From: Myxococcales bacterium
GTDB lineage: Bacteria > Myxococcota_A > Polyangia > Polyangiales > Polyangiaceae
Assembly: GCA_013298325.1 (NCBI GenBank)
Contig: JAAFHJ010000222.1
Coordinates: 1-7,681, forward strand
Length of the DNA: 7,681 bases
Direction: 5' to 3'
In this document: positions 1-6,500 of the stretch, piece after piece
How the letters are laid out: every line of letters begins with the position of its first letter
Position numbering within the stretch: position 1 is the stretch's first letter
Translations under genes and position numbers: made by a program
Notes under the pieces: generated by a model
The model's input: the letters and a program-made list of their open reading frames with translations, nothing else
What the model was told of the DNA's origin: nothing
Database searches by the model: none

Positions 1-211
1 CGAGCTTCTCGTCTTCGGGGCGGGCGAAGAAGGTCCCGATATCGGTGTAGACATCAAGGATCTGTTCGCGCGGGACGCCGTGATCGATGACCGACACGAA
101 GCCGAACTCGCGCAGCGCCCCTCCAAATACACGAATGAAATCTGCACGATCGGCAGGACTCCCCCCGGTGAGTGCTGCGAGGGATACGACGGGGATCGTG
201 CGCGTGCTCAT
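1..211 (-). CDS. 2OG-Fe(II) oxygenase, isopenicillin N synthase-like (N-terminal fragment)
   Basis: This gene is cut by the left window edge; 70 codons are visible from an ATG at 211. The translation opens with MSTRTIPVVSLAAL, continues with an ALREFGFVSVIDHGVP stretch near residues 32-47, and then TFFARPEDEKL at 60-70. This is the N-terminal DIOX_N pattern of the isopenicillin N synthase/plant-type 2-oxoglutarate dioxygenases (IPVVDL..., GFf.v.nHGvp, FF.lP.eeK). Such enzymes are cytoplasmic and use non-haem iron, O2 and usually 2-oxoglutarate to oxidise small molecules. The HxD...H iron ligands and the RxS cosubstrate motif would lie beyond the edge, so catalytic competence and substrate cannot be judged. 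The start is the ATG that places the IPVV strand at residue 6, as usual for the family; the Shine-Dalgarno upstream is weak. It lies 82 nt downstream of the SurA-like gene on the same strand. The family call is fairly sure; the specific function is unknown. Confidence 0.8.
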   Translation of the reverse strand, partial: MSTRTIPVVSLAALTGGSPADRADFIRVFGGALREFGFVSVIDHGVPREQILDVYTDIGTFFARPEDEKL

Positions 212-266
212 GGGGCGCCGCTTACCAGATTCAGAAGCTGTAGAGTACAGCCTAAGCGTATGCAGA

Positions 267-288
267 ATGCACTATGTGCATCATGCAC
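267..288. repeat. Three ATGCAC/GTGCAT half-sites upstream of the oxygenase gene
   Basis: Reading the plus strand, ATGCAC (267-272), TAT, GTGCAT (276-281), C, ATGCAC (283-288) occur in tight succession. They form one inverted repeat with a 3-nt spacer plus a third copy. They lie in the 82-nt gap between the SurA-like stop (294) and the oxygenase start (211), about 55-75 nt upstream of that start, where an operator or promoter would be expected. There is no U-tract, so this is not an intrinsic terminator. The operator role is inference only. Confidence 0.35.
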
Positions 289-293
289 AAATC

Positions 294-1259
294 TCAGAGG
301 CGGATATCGACGTAGGTCTGCTTCTTGATCTCTTCGAGCCAGCTGCGCCGCTGCTTGTCGAGCGCCTCGTTCTGGGCGCGCTCCAGCATCGCGTCCTTCA
401 CCGCTTCGAAGGCGGGGAGCGTCGTCGCTTTGGCGACCTGGACGACAAGCCACGCCTCTCCGACATGGACCGGCTCCGCCGTCTCGCCAGGCTTCACGCT
501 TGCGATCGCCTTCTGAAGCTCCGGGAGATAGGCGGCGAACGGCTGCGCGCCGCGGGACCCGCAGGTGGTGCGGGTATCGACATCGTCGGTGTAGTCGGTG
601 ACGATCTTGCAGAAGTCTTCGCCATCACGGGCGCGCTTCGCGAGGTCGAAGGCGAGCGTTTCCCGAGCTTTTTCCTGCTCTTTCGTCGAATCCGGGATGA
701 CGCGGAGCGCGAGGATGCGCGCTTCGATCGGATTCTCCTTCTGAATCTGCGCGACGAGTCGTGTGTAGGTTGCACGGGCGTCGTCTTCGGTCACGCGCAC
801 ACGCCCGCGGAGACGGAGCTGGACCAGGTTCCCCTCAAGGAGCTGGCGACGTACCTCTTCCCGATATTCCTGCTCACTGAGGCCGGTGCGACGCGCCTCG
901 GAGACGACCTGGTCGACGGAAACCTGCGCACGCTGGGCGATCTTGGCGATGGCGTCGTCGATGTCTTTCGCGGAGACCGACACTTTGGCCTTTTCGGCGG
1001 CGATCTCGACGAGGCGCTCATCGACCATGCGATTCAGCGTCTCCTTGTAGACCTCGGGCTCGAGGCTCGCGAGCTCGGCCGGATTGGGTGTCTGCGCGGC
1101 GATGCGCAGAAGGACCGGCTTCGACCGGTAACGGACGTCCGACAGGAGGATCGGACGCTCCCCGACGACCGCCACGACGCGCTCCACAACGATCGCGTGG
1201 GCAACGACCGGCGCAACGAAGGTGGCGAGTGCGGCGGCGGCAGCAAAGAGGCGGCGCAT
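294..1259 (-). CDS. SurA/parvulin-like periplasmic chaperone (peptidyl-prolyl isomerase family)
   Basis: A 321-residue exported protein. Residues 1-22 form a signal peptide (MRRLF, an Ala/Val-rich core, cleavage after AHA). Right after it comes IVVERVVAVVGERPILLSDV (22-42), the typical start of the SurA N-terminal chaperone domain, followed by a helical region to about 160 (RMVDERL at 78-83). A parvulin-type domain spans roughly 178-277, with GEAWLVVQVAKA as its last strand. SurA proteins escort unfolded outer-membrane proteins across the periplasm to the BAM complex; that role is inferred. The usual parvulin GGDLG turn is replaced by TCGSRG (232-237), and C217 and C233 bracket an insert, so isomerase activity is doubtful while chaperone function remains plausible. 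I chose the ATG at 1259 because it gives a clean signal peptide; an in-frame TTG at 1313 would add 18 Arg-rich residues. No clear Shine-Dalgarno precedes it. The gene begins 60 nt after the rpsI terminator. Confidence 0.82.
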   Translation of the reverse strand: MRRLFAAAAALATFVAPVVAHAIVVERVVAVVGERPILLSDVRYRSKPVLLRIAAQTPNPAELASLEPEVYKETLNRMVDERLVEIAAEKAKVSVSAKDIDDAIAKIAQRAQVSVDQVVSEARRTGLSEQEYREEVRRQLLEGNLVQLRLRGRVRVTEDDARATYTRLVAQIQKENPIEARILALRVIPDSTKEQEKARETLAFDLAKRARDGEDFCKIVTDYTDDVDTRTTCGSRGAQPFAAYLPELQKAIASVKPGETAEPVHVGEAWLVVQVAKATTLPAFEAVKDAMLERAQNEALDKQRRSWLEEIKKQTYVDIRL

Positions 1260-1318
1260 GGGGCGCGATCTAGCGCGGATCGGTCGAAATGGGCGAAGGA
1301 TCCCGCGAAACAAACGCG

Positions 1319-1349
1319 AAAAAGCTGCCCTCCGAAGAGAGCAGCTTTT
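1319..1349 (-). terminator. Intrinsic terminator after rplM-rpsI, UUCG tetraloop
   Basis: On the minus strand, AAAAGCTGC followed by TCTC (1349-1337) pairs with GAGG followed by GCAGCTTTT (1332-1320), a 13-bp stem with one G-U wobble. It closes on a C(UUCG)G tetraloop and is followed by TTTTT (1323-1319). It begins 52 nt after the rpsI stop and ends 60 nt before the next start. Stem, loop and U-tract all fit a rho-independent terminator. Confidence 0.9.
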
Positions 1350-1369
1350 GCGATTCCTGCGAAGAAGCG

Positions 1370-1385
1370 CCTCGATGAATCGAGG
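1370..1385 (-). other. Small hairpin in the rpsI 3' untranslated region
   Basis: CCTCGAT (1370-1376) and its reverse complement ATCGAGG (1379-1385) are separated by 2 nt. On the transcript this can fold as a 6-bp stem with a UUCA-type loop between the rpsI stop and the terminator. It has no U-tract of its own. It may protect the 3' end or simply be chance; no function can be assigned. Confidence 0.4.
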
Positions 1386-1400
1386 GTTCTCCGGCGGAGA

Positions 1401-1796
1401 TCAGCGCTTGGAGTACTGGAAGCGCTTGCGGGCGCCCGGCTGACCGTACTTCTTGCGTTCCTTCTTGCGGGCATCGCGGGTGAGGAAGCCGGCGCGCTTG
1501 AGGGCGGGACGACGCTCCGGATCCGAGATGATGAGTGCGCGGGAGATGCCGTGGCGGATTGCTTCCGCCTGGGCGCTCTTGCCGCCACCCTTAACGGTCG
1601 CGATGACGTCGAACTGATCGACGGCTTCGAGAAGCTCGAGCGACTGGCGCGCGATCATGCGGGCCGTGGGGCGCTCGAAGTAGGAGTCTGCGGCTTCGCC
1701 GTTGACGACGATCTGGCCGGAGCCAGCCTTAAGCCAAATACGGGCGATTGCCGTCTTGCGCTTGCCCGTCGCGTAGGTGCGGTTGTCGGTTGCCAT
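1401..1796 (-). CDS. rpsI: 30S ribosomal protein S9 (uS9)
   Basis: A 131-residue protein, the normal length for bacterial S9. It shows the N-terminal YATGKRKTAIARIWL block (8-22), IVVNG (29-33), a VKGGGKSAQAEAIRHGISRAL core (68-88) and the basic C-terminal tail with LKRAGFLTRDARKKERKKYG, ending in FQYSKR. In S9 this tail reaches into the 30S P site and its final SKR contacts the tRNA anticodon stem. The start at 1796 lies 11 nt after the rplM stop, and an AAGGG Shine-Dalgarno overlaps that stop, indicating translational coupling in the conserved rplM-rpsI operon. A longer in-frame extension upstream would overlap rplM and match no known S9. The operon ends at the UUCG hairpin terminator just downstream. 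Nothing looks unusual in the protein. Confidence 0.98.
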   Translation of the reverse strand: MATDNRTYATGKRKTAIARIWLKAGSGQIVVNGEAADSYFERPTARMIARQSLELLEAVDQFDVIATVKGGGKSAQAEAIRHGISRALIISDPERRPALKRAGFLTRDARKKERKKYGQPGARKRFQYSKR

Positions 1797-1807
1797 GGTC
1801 GAACCCT

Positions 1808-2305
1808 TCACTTGAGGACGAGCGCTTGCGGCTTCTGCGCGACGTGCGGGTGATCCGCGGTCGCGTAGACCTTGAGCTTCGTGAAAATATCGCGGCCGAG
1901 AACGTTCTTGGGGAGCATCCCCTTCACGGCCTTTTCGACCGGGAACGTCGGCTTGGTTTCGAGGAGATCGGCGTAGTTGGTGGCCTTGAAACCGCCCGGG
2001 ATACCCGAGTGACGGTTCCACGCCTTCTGATTCGCCTTGTTCCCCGTGAGGAGGATTTTGTCGGCGTTGACGACGATGACGAAGTCGCCATTGTCAACGT
2101 GGGGGGTGAACGTCGGCTTGTGCTTGCCGCGGAGCACGCGGGCCACTTCGCTCGCGAGGCGGCCAAGGGGCTTGTCCGTCGCGTCGACGACCCACCAGCC
2201 CCGGTCTTTCTCCGCCCATTCCTTCGTCGCCGAGAACGACGCGAAGGGGCGGCGAGCCGGCTTCGGGTTTTCGATCTTCGTATCCGTCGTCTTCGACGTG
2301 GCCAT
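1808..2305 (-). CDS. rplM: 50S ribosomal protein L13 (uL13)
   Basis: A 165-residue protein. The family core begins at WWVVDATDKPLGRLAS (37-52) and continues with LRGKHKPTFTPHVDNGDFV, NADKILLTGNK and KAVKGMLPKNVLGR..FTKLKVY, all hallmark L13 segments. L13 is an early-assembly protein of the 50S subunit. Compared with Escherichia coli L13 (142 residues) it carries about 22 extra N-terminal residues, polar and Lys/Thr/Pro-rich, with an ENPKPARRP stretch. The start is the ATG at 2305, preceded by GGAG eight bases upstream. A much longer open frame reaches 2737, but it crosses the intergenic region and the end of the preceding gene and is not coding. It is the first gene of the rplM-rpsI operon, with its own probable promoter and a leader of about 130 nt. 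Confidence 0.98.
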   Translation of the reverse strand: MATSKTTDTKIENPKPARRPFASFSATKEWAEKDRGWWVVDATDKPLGRLASEVARVLRGKHKPTFTPHVDNGDFVIVVNADKILLTGNKANQKAWNRHSGIPGGFKATNYADLLETKPTFPVEKAVKGMLPKNVLGRDIFTKLKVYATADHPHVAQKPQALVLK

Positions 2306-2338
2306 GATGCGTGCTCCAGCTGTTCCAATCGTGATCGG

Positions 2339-2366
2339 CCCGGAGGCGGGCCAACCTAACTCCGGG
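2339..2366 (-). promoter_or_regulatory. Hairpin in the rplM 5' leader
   Basis: CCCGGAG (2339-2345) and CTCCGGG (2360-2366) form a 7-bp GC-rich stem with a 14-nt loop, ending about 33 nt upstream of the rplM ATG. A second short element, two copies of GACGTC at 2381-2402, lies further upstream. In E. coli and Bacillus-type bacteria, rplM leaders are known to mediate autoregulation by L13. Whether this leader does so is inference; I do not recognise a described L13-leader consensus here. Confidence 0.4.
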
Positions 2367-2441
2367 GCTCGTTCCGGACGGACGTCGCAGTTCGCGGACG
2401 TCTCGCACGGGGAGACTTTCACCCGTAGGCAGGGGCGCGCA

Positions 2442-2470
2442 CACTTACGGTCCCGATGCGGCGCTGTCAA
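2442..2470 (-). promoter_or_regulatory. Probable sigma-70 promoter for rplM-rpsI
   Basis: On the minus strand a perfect TTGACA -35 box (2470-2465) is followed, after 17 nt, by TAAGTG (2447-2442) at the -10 position, a weak match to TATAAT. The transcript would start near 2435, giving a leader of about 130 nt before rplM. The spacing and the exact -35 box support it; the poor -10 keeps confidence moderate. An AT-rich odd palindrome (AATTC-C-GAATT, 2506-2516) sits upstream of the -35 box. Confidence 0.55.
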
Positions 2471-2565
2471 GCAAGGATGGAGCAAATGCGATCCGTTACG
2501 TGCACAATTCCGAATTTCAGACCGTTTTCGCGGCGCTCGGCCCCTCCGCGCGCGCGAGAACCCCG

Positions 2566-3510
2566 TTACCGGAGGGGGGCGCAGCAGCGGAAGCCGGTCG
2601 AGTAGTCGTAATGAGCGAAGTTGTGGGCCGAGGTCTTGTAGAGACACCCCTCCCCGTTTCGCGTCGTGTCGGCATAAAAACCGCCGCGAAAATCGACAGC
2701 TGCGGTCGCGGGGGGCGGCGGCCCGTCGAGGATCCACTCGTGGAGGTTCCCCATCATGTCGTAGGCGCCCTCCTCGGTGACGCAGCCCGGGTTTGTGCCG
2801 GCGCGGTCGACGGTCCCTGCCTGCTGGTTGATGCCGGGCTCGTCGAGGCGCGAAAAGACCGACGGATCGGAGGACTGGAGGCAGGTGACCGCCGGATGCC
2901 CCGGGTAGCTGTCATTGCAGACCCCCGGCCGCTTCGTGTTCCCATAGGGATACGTGTATTGCGCACTCCCGCGGCAGGCGCGGAGCCACTCGTCGCTCGC
3001 GCAGAGGCGTTTTCCGGCCCCCTCGCAGGCGCGGAGCGCGTCGGCGCCGGAGATGTAGCCCTGGGGGACGGCGTTCGGCGCGCTTCGTGCGGCGATCGCC
3101 TTGTTTTTTGGCGGCGGATAGTAGGGGGACCAGCTCGCGATCGTCTGCCGCTGGGCGTCCACCAGGTCGACGTAGGCCTCGTAGCGATCGATGCATACTG
3201 CACCCGCTACGATCATGCCGGCGGGGCAGCGTGCAGTATACAATTGTTCCGCGAGGCCTTCGTTGGGGCGCGCGTTGACGTCGGTTGGGCAAACGCCGCC
3301 GTCGCCGATGGTGGCGTCGCCCGTGGTGGCGTCGCGGGTGGCATCACCGCTTCCATCCCCGAGGACCGCGGCATCGCTGGGCGCGCCGTCGCTGGCGGCA
3401 TCGGCGATTTCCGGGTCGTCGTTCTCGGGATCGGCCGCGGTGTACTCGGCCGCACAGGCCGGTGCGGCGACGAGCATCCCAACCGATGCGGCACGTAGGA
3501 TCCAGCGCAC
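2566..3510 (-). CDS. Exported SUMF1/FGE-fold protein, probable lipoprotein
   Basis: A 314-residue protein. Residues 1-20 are a signal sequence (MRWILR, hydrophobic core, APACAAE). C19 could be lipidated, but the lipobox is non-canonical (APA before Cys), so cleavage by signal peptidase I is also possible. Residues 22-73 form an Asp/Ala/Thr-rich low-complexity linker. Residues 95-314 match the formylglycine-generating-enzyme/sulfatase-modifying fold: CPAGMIV..AVCIDRYEAY (95-113), GKRLCASDEWLRACRG (166-181), YDMMGNLHEW (250-259), FRGGFY (274-279) and TGFRCCAP (305-312). True FGEs use a Cys pair near the C-terminus to oxidise sulfatase cysteines. Here C289 could align with the first, but the second position appears to be Ser294, so enzymatic activity is unlikely and a binding or structural role is more plausible. 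Thirteen cysteines suggest disulfides. The start is GTG with no good Shine-Dalgarno, 64 nt after the Omp85 gene, so it is probably in that operon. Confidence 0.8.
   Translation of the reverse strand: MRWILRAASVGMLVAAPACAAEYTAADPENDDPEIADAASDGAPSDAAVLGDGSGDATRDATTGDATIGDGGVCPTDVNARPNEGLAEQLYTARCPAGMIVAGAVCIDRYEAYVDLVDAQRQTIASWSPYYPPPKNKAIAARSAPNAVPQGYISGADALRACEGAGKRLCASDEWLRACRGSAQYTYPYGNTKRPGVCNDSYPGHPAVTCLQSSDPSVFSRLDEPGINQQAGTVDRAGTNPGCVTEEGAYDMMGNLHEWILDGPPPPATAAVDFRGGFYADTTRNGEGCLYKTSAHNFAHYDYSTGFRCCAPLR
3307..3348 (-). repeat. Imperfect 15-bp tandem repeat in the lipoprotein linker
   Basis: On the plus strand, units GATGGTGGCGTCGCC (3307-3321) and CGTGGTGGCGTCGCG (3322-3336), plus a decayed third unit, encode the DATR-DATTG-DATIG stretch of the Asp/Ala/Thr-rich linker (residues 56-69). 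Such repeats commonly change copy number; here they affect only linker length. Confidence 0.5.
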
Positions 3511-3574
3511 CGCGAGAGACTGACGATACTTGCGGCGGGGCGCAACAGGGCCGAGCCCCCTTCGCGTCCGAACT

Positions 3575-6500
3575 TCAGAAGAGGCCGATGCGGAAGTTGA
3601 AGAGGTTGTAGCCGAGCTCCCAGGGGCGCGGATTCGGGTTGATGCCGATGTCGAGCGCGAGGGGGAACACCGGCGTAAGTAGCCGAATTCCTGTACCTAC
3701 TGAGTAGTGGAGGACGAAACGCCCGCCGTCGCGCCACGGGTAGGAGGCTGGGTCCCGCCAGAGGTTTCCGGCGTCGACGAAGACGACCGTCTCCAACGAA
3801 TCCGAGAGCGGAATTCGCAATTCAGCGTGCGGATTGATCAAGAGATCGCCACCGCGGACGATCGTCCCCGCCGCCTGTTTGACGGGATCGGAAGACTTCT
3901 GAATGGTGTCGGCCTGGTCCTGGGGGATGAAGGTGTTTGGCAGGTAGGCGCGCATCGATTCGGCGCCGCCCAAGAAAAAGAGGCGGTCCGGATAGGTCTT
4001 GGAGGAGGCGACGAGCGGCACGTTCATGCCGGCACGGAGCTCAACGGCGAAGCGCAAACGGCCGCGGATCGGGACGTAGCCGGCGATCGTCGTCTGGAGC
4101 TTGACGAAGTGGCTCTCGCAGAAGTTCGCCGCCGAGGGGTCGCTTGCATCTTGCAAGCATTTTGGCTTGGTCGGGTCGGTGGAACCGACGGGGAACGCGT
4201 CAACGTGCTCGGCGCCGAAGGAGAAGAAGGTCCCGCGGGTGGCGTCGAGGGAGTTGTCACGGCGGTCCCAGGAGACGGAGAGCTTCTGGGCGAACGCGTA
4301 GGTCGATCCGCGCGGGTACAGAAAGGCGCGCGCCCGCGGATCGCTGGGATCGGTGACGTTGAGATCGCCAAAGATCCGCGTCGCATTGGCTTCAACGCTC
4401 GGCGAAAACTGGATTTGAAAATTGCGCGCCGGTGAAAAGGTAAGCGTCGGCGCGACGGCGAACTTCCGGACGTAGAAGTCGCGCTGGAGATCGTGAACAG
4501 CTAGCGCATCGATCGACCCTCGGAAGAGCGGGCCGAGCCCGGTCTCTGGGAACTGGAGGCTCGCCGTCAGGCGGCCGGCGACGCGGGCGCCGAAGTCCAG
4601 ATCGCCAAAGTTTGCGCGGGCTACCGGATCGATCACGAGCGGCGTCGGCAGGTAGGCGACGTTCCCGACGACGCCGAAGGAGATCGCTCGGCCGAGGACG
4701 TTGCGATCGCCAAACTCGCCGCCAACGCGGAAACCTTCCGCCGTGTAGAAGCCGCCGGAGGCCTCGAGAACATAGAGCGGTCGTTCCGTTACAGTGACGA
4801 TAACGGTCTTCTTCTTTTGTGGAAGATAAGGATCTTCCAAATGAATATCAACCGCAGAAAACACGCCGAGCGCGCCGAGCAATTCCTGGGTGCGACGGAC
4901 GCCGGCCGTCGTGTACGGCTGCCCGACTTCGAGGACGATCCGCTTCCGGAGGATCGCCTCGCGCGTTCGCGGATTGCCGTGAATTTCGATGGCCCCTACG
5001 AGGACGAGGTCCCCCTCGGCGATCTCAAAGCGGGCACGGCCGCGGGTGTTGTCCGGAGACTTGTCGAGGACCCATTTGACCTGCGCGAAGGCGTAGCCGC
5101 GGGCTTGGTAGTAGGTAAGCAGCTTGCGACGAGCGTCGTCGAGGGCGACCGTCGAGGCGGCGCTCCCGAGGGAAAGTCCTGTTTCTGCGAGGAGATCGCT
5201 CGGCGCGATCGCGCGTGCCCCCTGAAATTGGACGTCCCATAGGATCGTCCGCGGGCCGAGCTTGATCGGGATCCGGAGGTCAAGTTCGCTCTCGCAGGTG
5301 GCGCCGGTCGCGGCGTCGGGCACGCAGACGAGACGGGGATCCGGGTCGGGCGGCGTCGTCGGGAGGCCCCGCGCGTCGACCGCGCAGACGTCCACCGGGG
5401 CTACCTTTGAGGCGATCGGGAGGCACTGGTCGGGGGGGGTCCCCTTCGCACAGGCGCGGCGGAGCGGTTGAACGGGCCCGACGACAGCGGCCAGATAGCC
5501 ATCGGCCCGGTAGAGGCTCTGGAGATGGTCGGCGGCGCGCGCGTAGGTTTCCGGGACAAACGTCCGTTTTGGTTCGAGATCGAGCGGTGCTGCCCGACGC
5601 CCTCCGGGGACAAAACTGCCCGGGAGCCCGGAACCGCGCCCGGCGCCGAGCGTAAAGGCATCGTCGACCGCGGGGGCCGCGGCGCGGGTCAGGTCGCCGC
5701 CGGGGAGGTCTTCCCCGAGGAAGCTGTCGATTTCGTTCCCGAGCGCGGTGGCGTCGCGCGGGGCCTTTTCAACAAGCGCAAGCGCGCCAGCGGTTAGGCA
5801 TGGGTAGACGCGTTTGCGAACGACGACCTTGTTGTTCTCCACAATGTGGAAGACCAAAAGGTGAAGTTTATCGAGAGGTCCGCCTCGGTATTCGACGGTG
5901 AGATCGACGTCGAGAAAACCGCGATTTTTGTAAAATACACGCAGTTTGTCCCCGAGGTGAGCGGCGCTTCGCTCGGTCTCGTGCTCCAAATCGAGGGCGC
6001 CGCGAAGGGCATCTCCGTCGAAGTGGGAGGCGCCTTCAAAGCGAACTTCACTGCGCGGACCGAGGGTCGCTTCAACGGCCAACCGGGTCGTTCCGCTGTC
6101 AGGTACGACCCGACTCCGGACGGTCGCCTGAAAGAAGCCGCGAGCGCGGAGCCGCTGCTCCAAATCGGCGTCGGCGGCGGCGATGGTGTCTTCGTCGGCA
6201 CGCTCACCCGCTTTTACTTTATACTTTTCAAGCTCTCCCGCCACTTCGCCGAAATCGCCAGCGGCGACGACGAAGCTGCGGCGTGCCAGTCGGAGCGGCG
6301 TCCCTGGGGCAACGTCGATGACGAGTACGGCGTCGCCGAGGCCCGTATCTGCCGTTGAGCGAGGCGCTCTTCGGACGTCCAAAAAGATTCGTGCGCCCGG
6401 ATAACCACGTTTGACAAAGAACTCATCGGCGACGACAGCGAGGCGCGGAATGTCGCCCGCGGACAGCTCGGTGCCGGGGCCGACCTCGAGGACCCGCAGG

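Noticed and set aside
267..288. Terminator for the SurA-like gene formed by the ATGCAC/GTGCAT repeat
   Set aside because: The 6-bp stem is short and AT-containing and is not followed by a run of U residues, so an operator-like repeat is the better description.
1257..1313. TTG start at 1313 for the SurA-like gene
   Set aside because: It would add 18 Arg-rich residues ahead of an already complete signal peptide and begin only a few bases after the terminator. The ATG at 1259 fits better.
87..1853. Plus-strand open frame of 588 codons antisense to the SurA-like gene and rpsI
   Set aside because: It crosses a convincing ribosomal gene, its terminator and the SurA-like gene. Its Arg/Asp/Leu-rich translation has no recognisable domain. 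It is a typical high-GC codon-bias shadow.
2520..2565. Possible terminator after the FGE-fold gene
   Set aside because: The region is GC-rich with alternating CG runs, but I found no stable stem followed by a U-tract on the minus strand.
1808..2737. Longer rplM frame starting at 2737
   Set aside because: The extra 144 residues cross the -35 box, the leader and the end of the upstream gene. L13 motifs and a good Shine-Dalgarno support the ATG at 2305.
2500..3498. Plus-strand open frame of 332 codons antisense to the FGE-fold gene
   Set aside because: The minus frame has a signal peptide and ordered FGE motifs; the plus frame is Gly/Ala/Val/Arg repeats without a domain.
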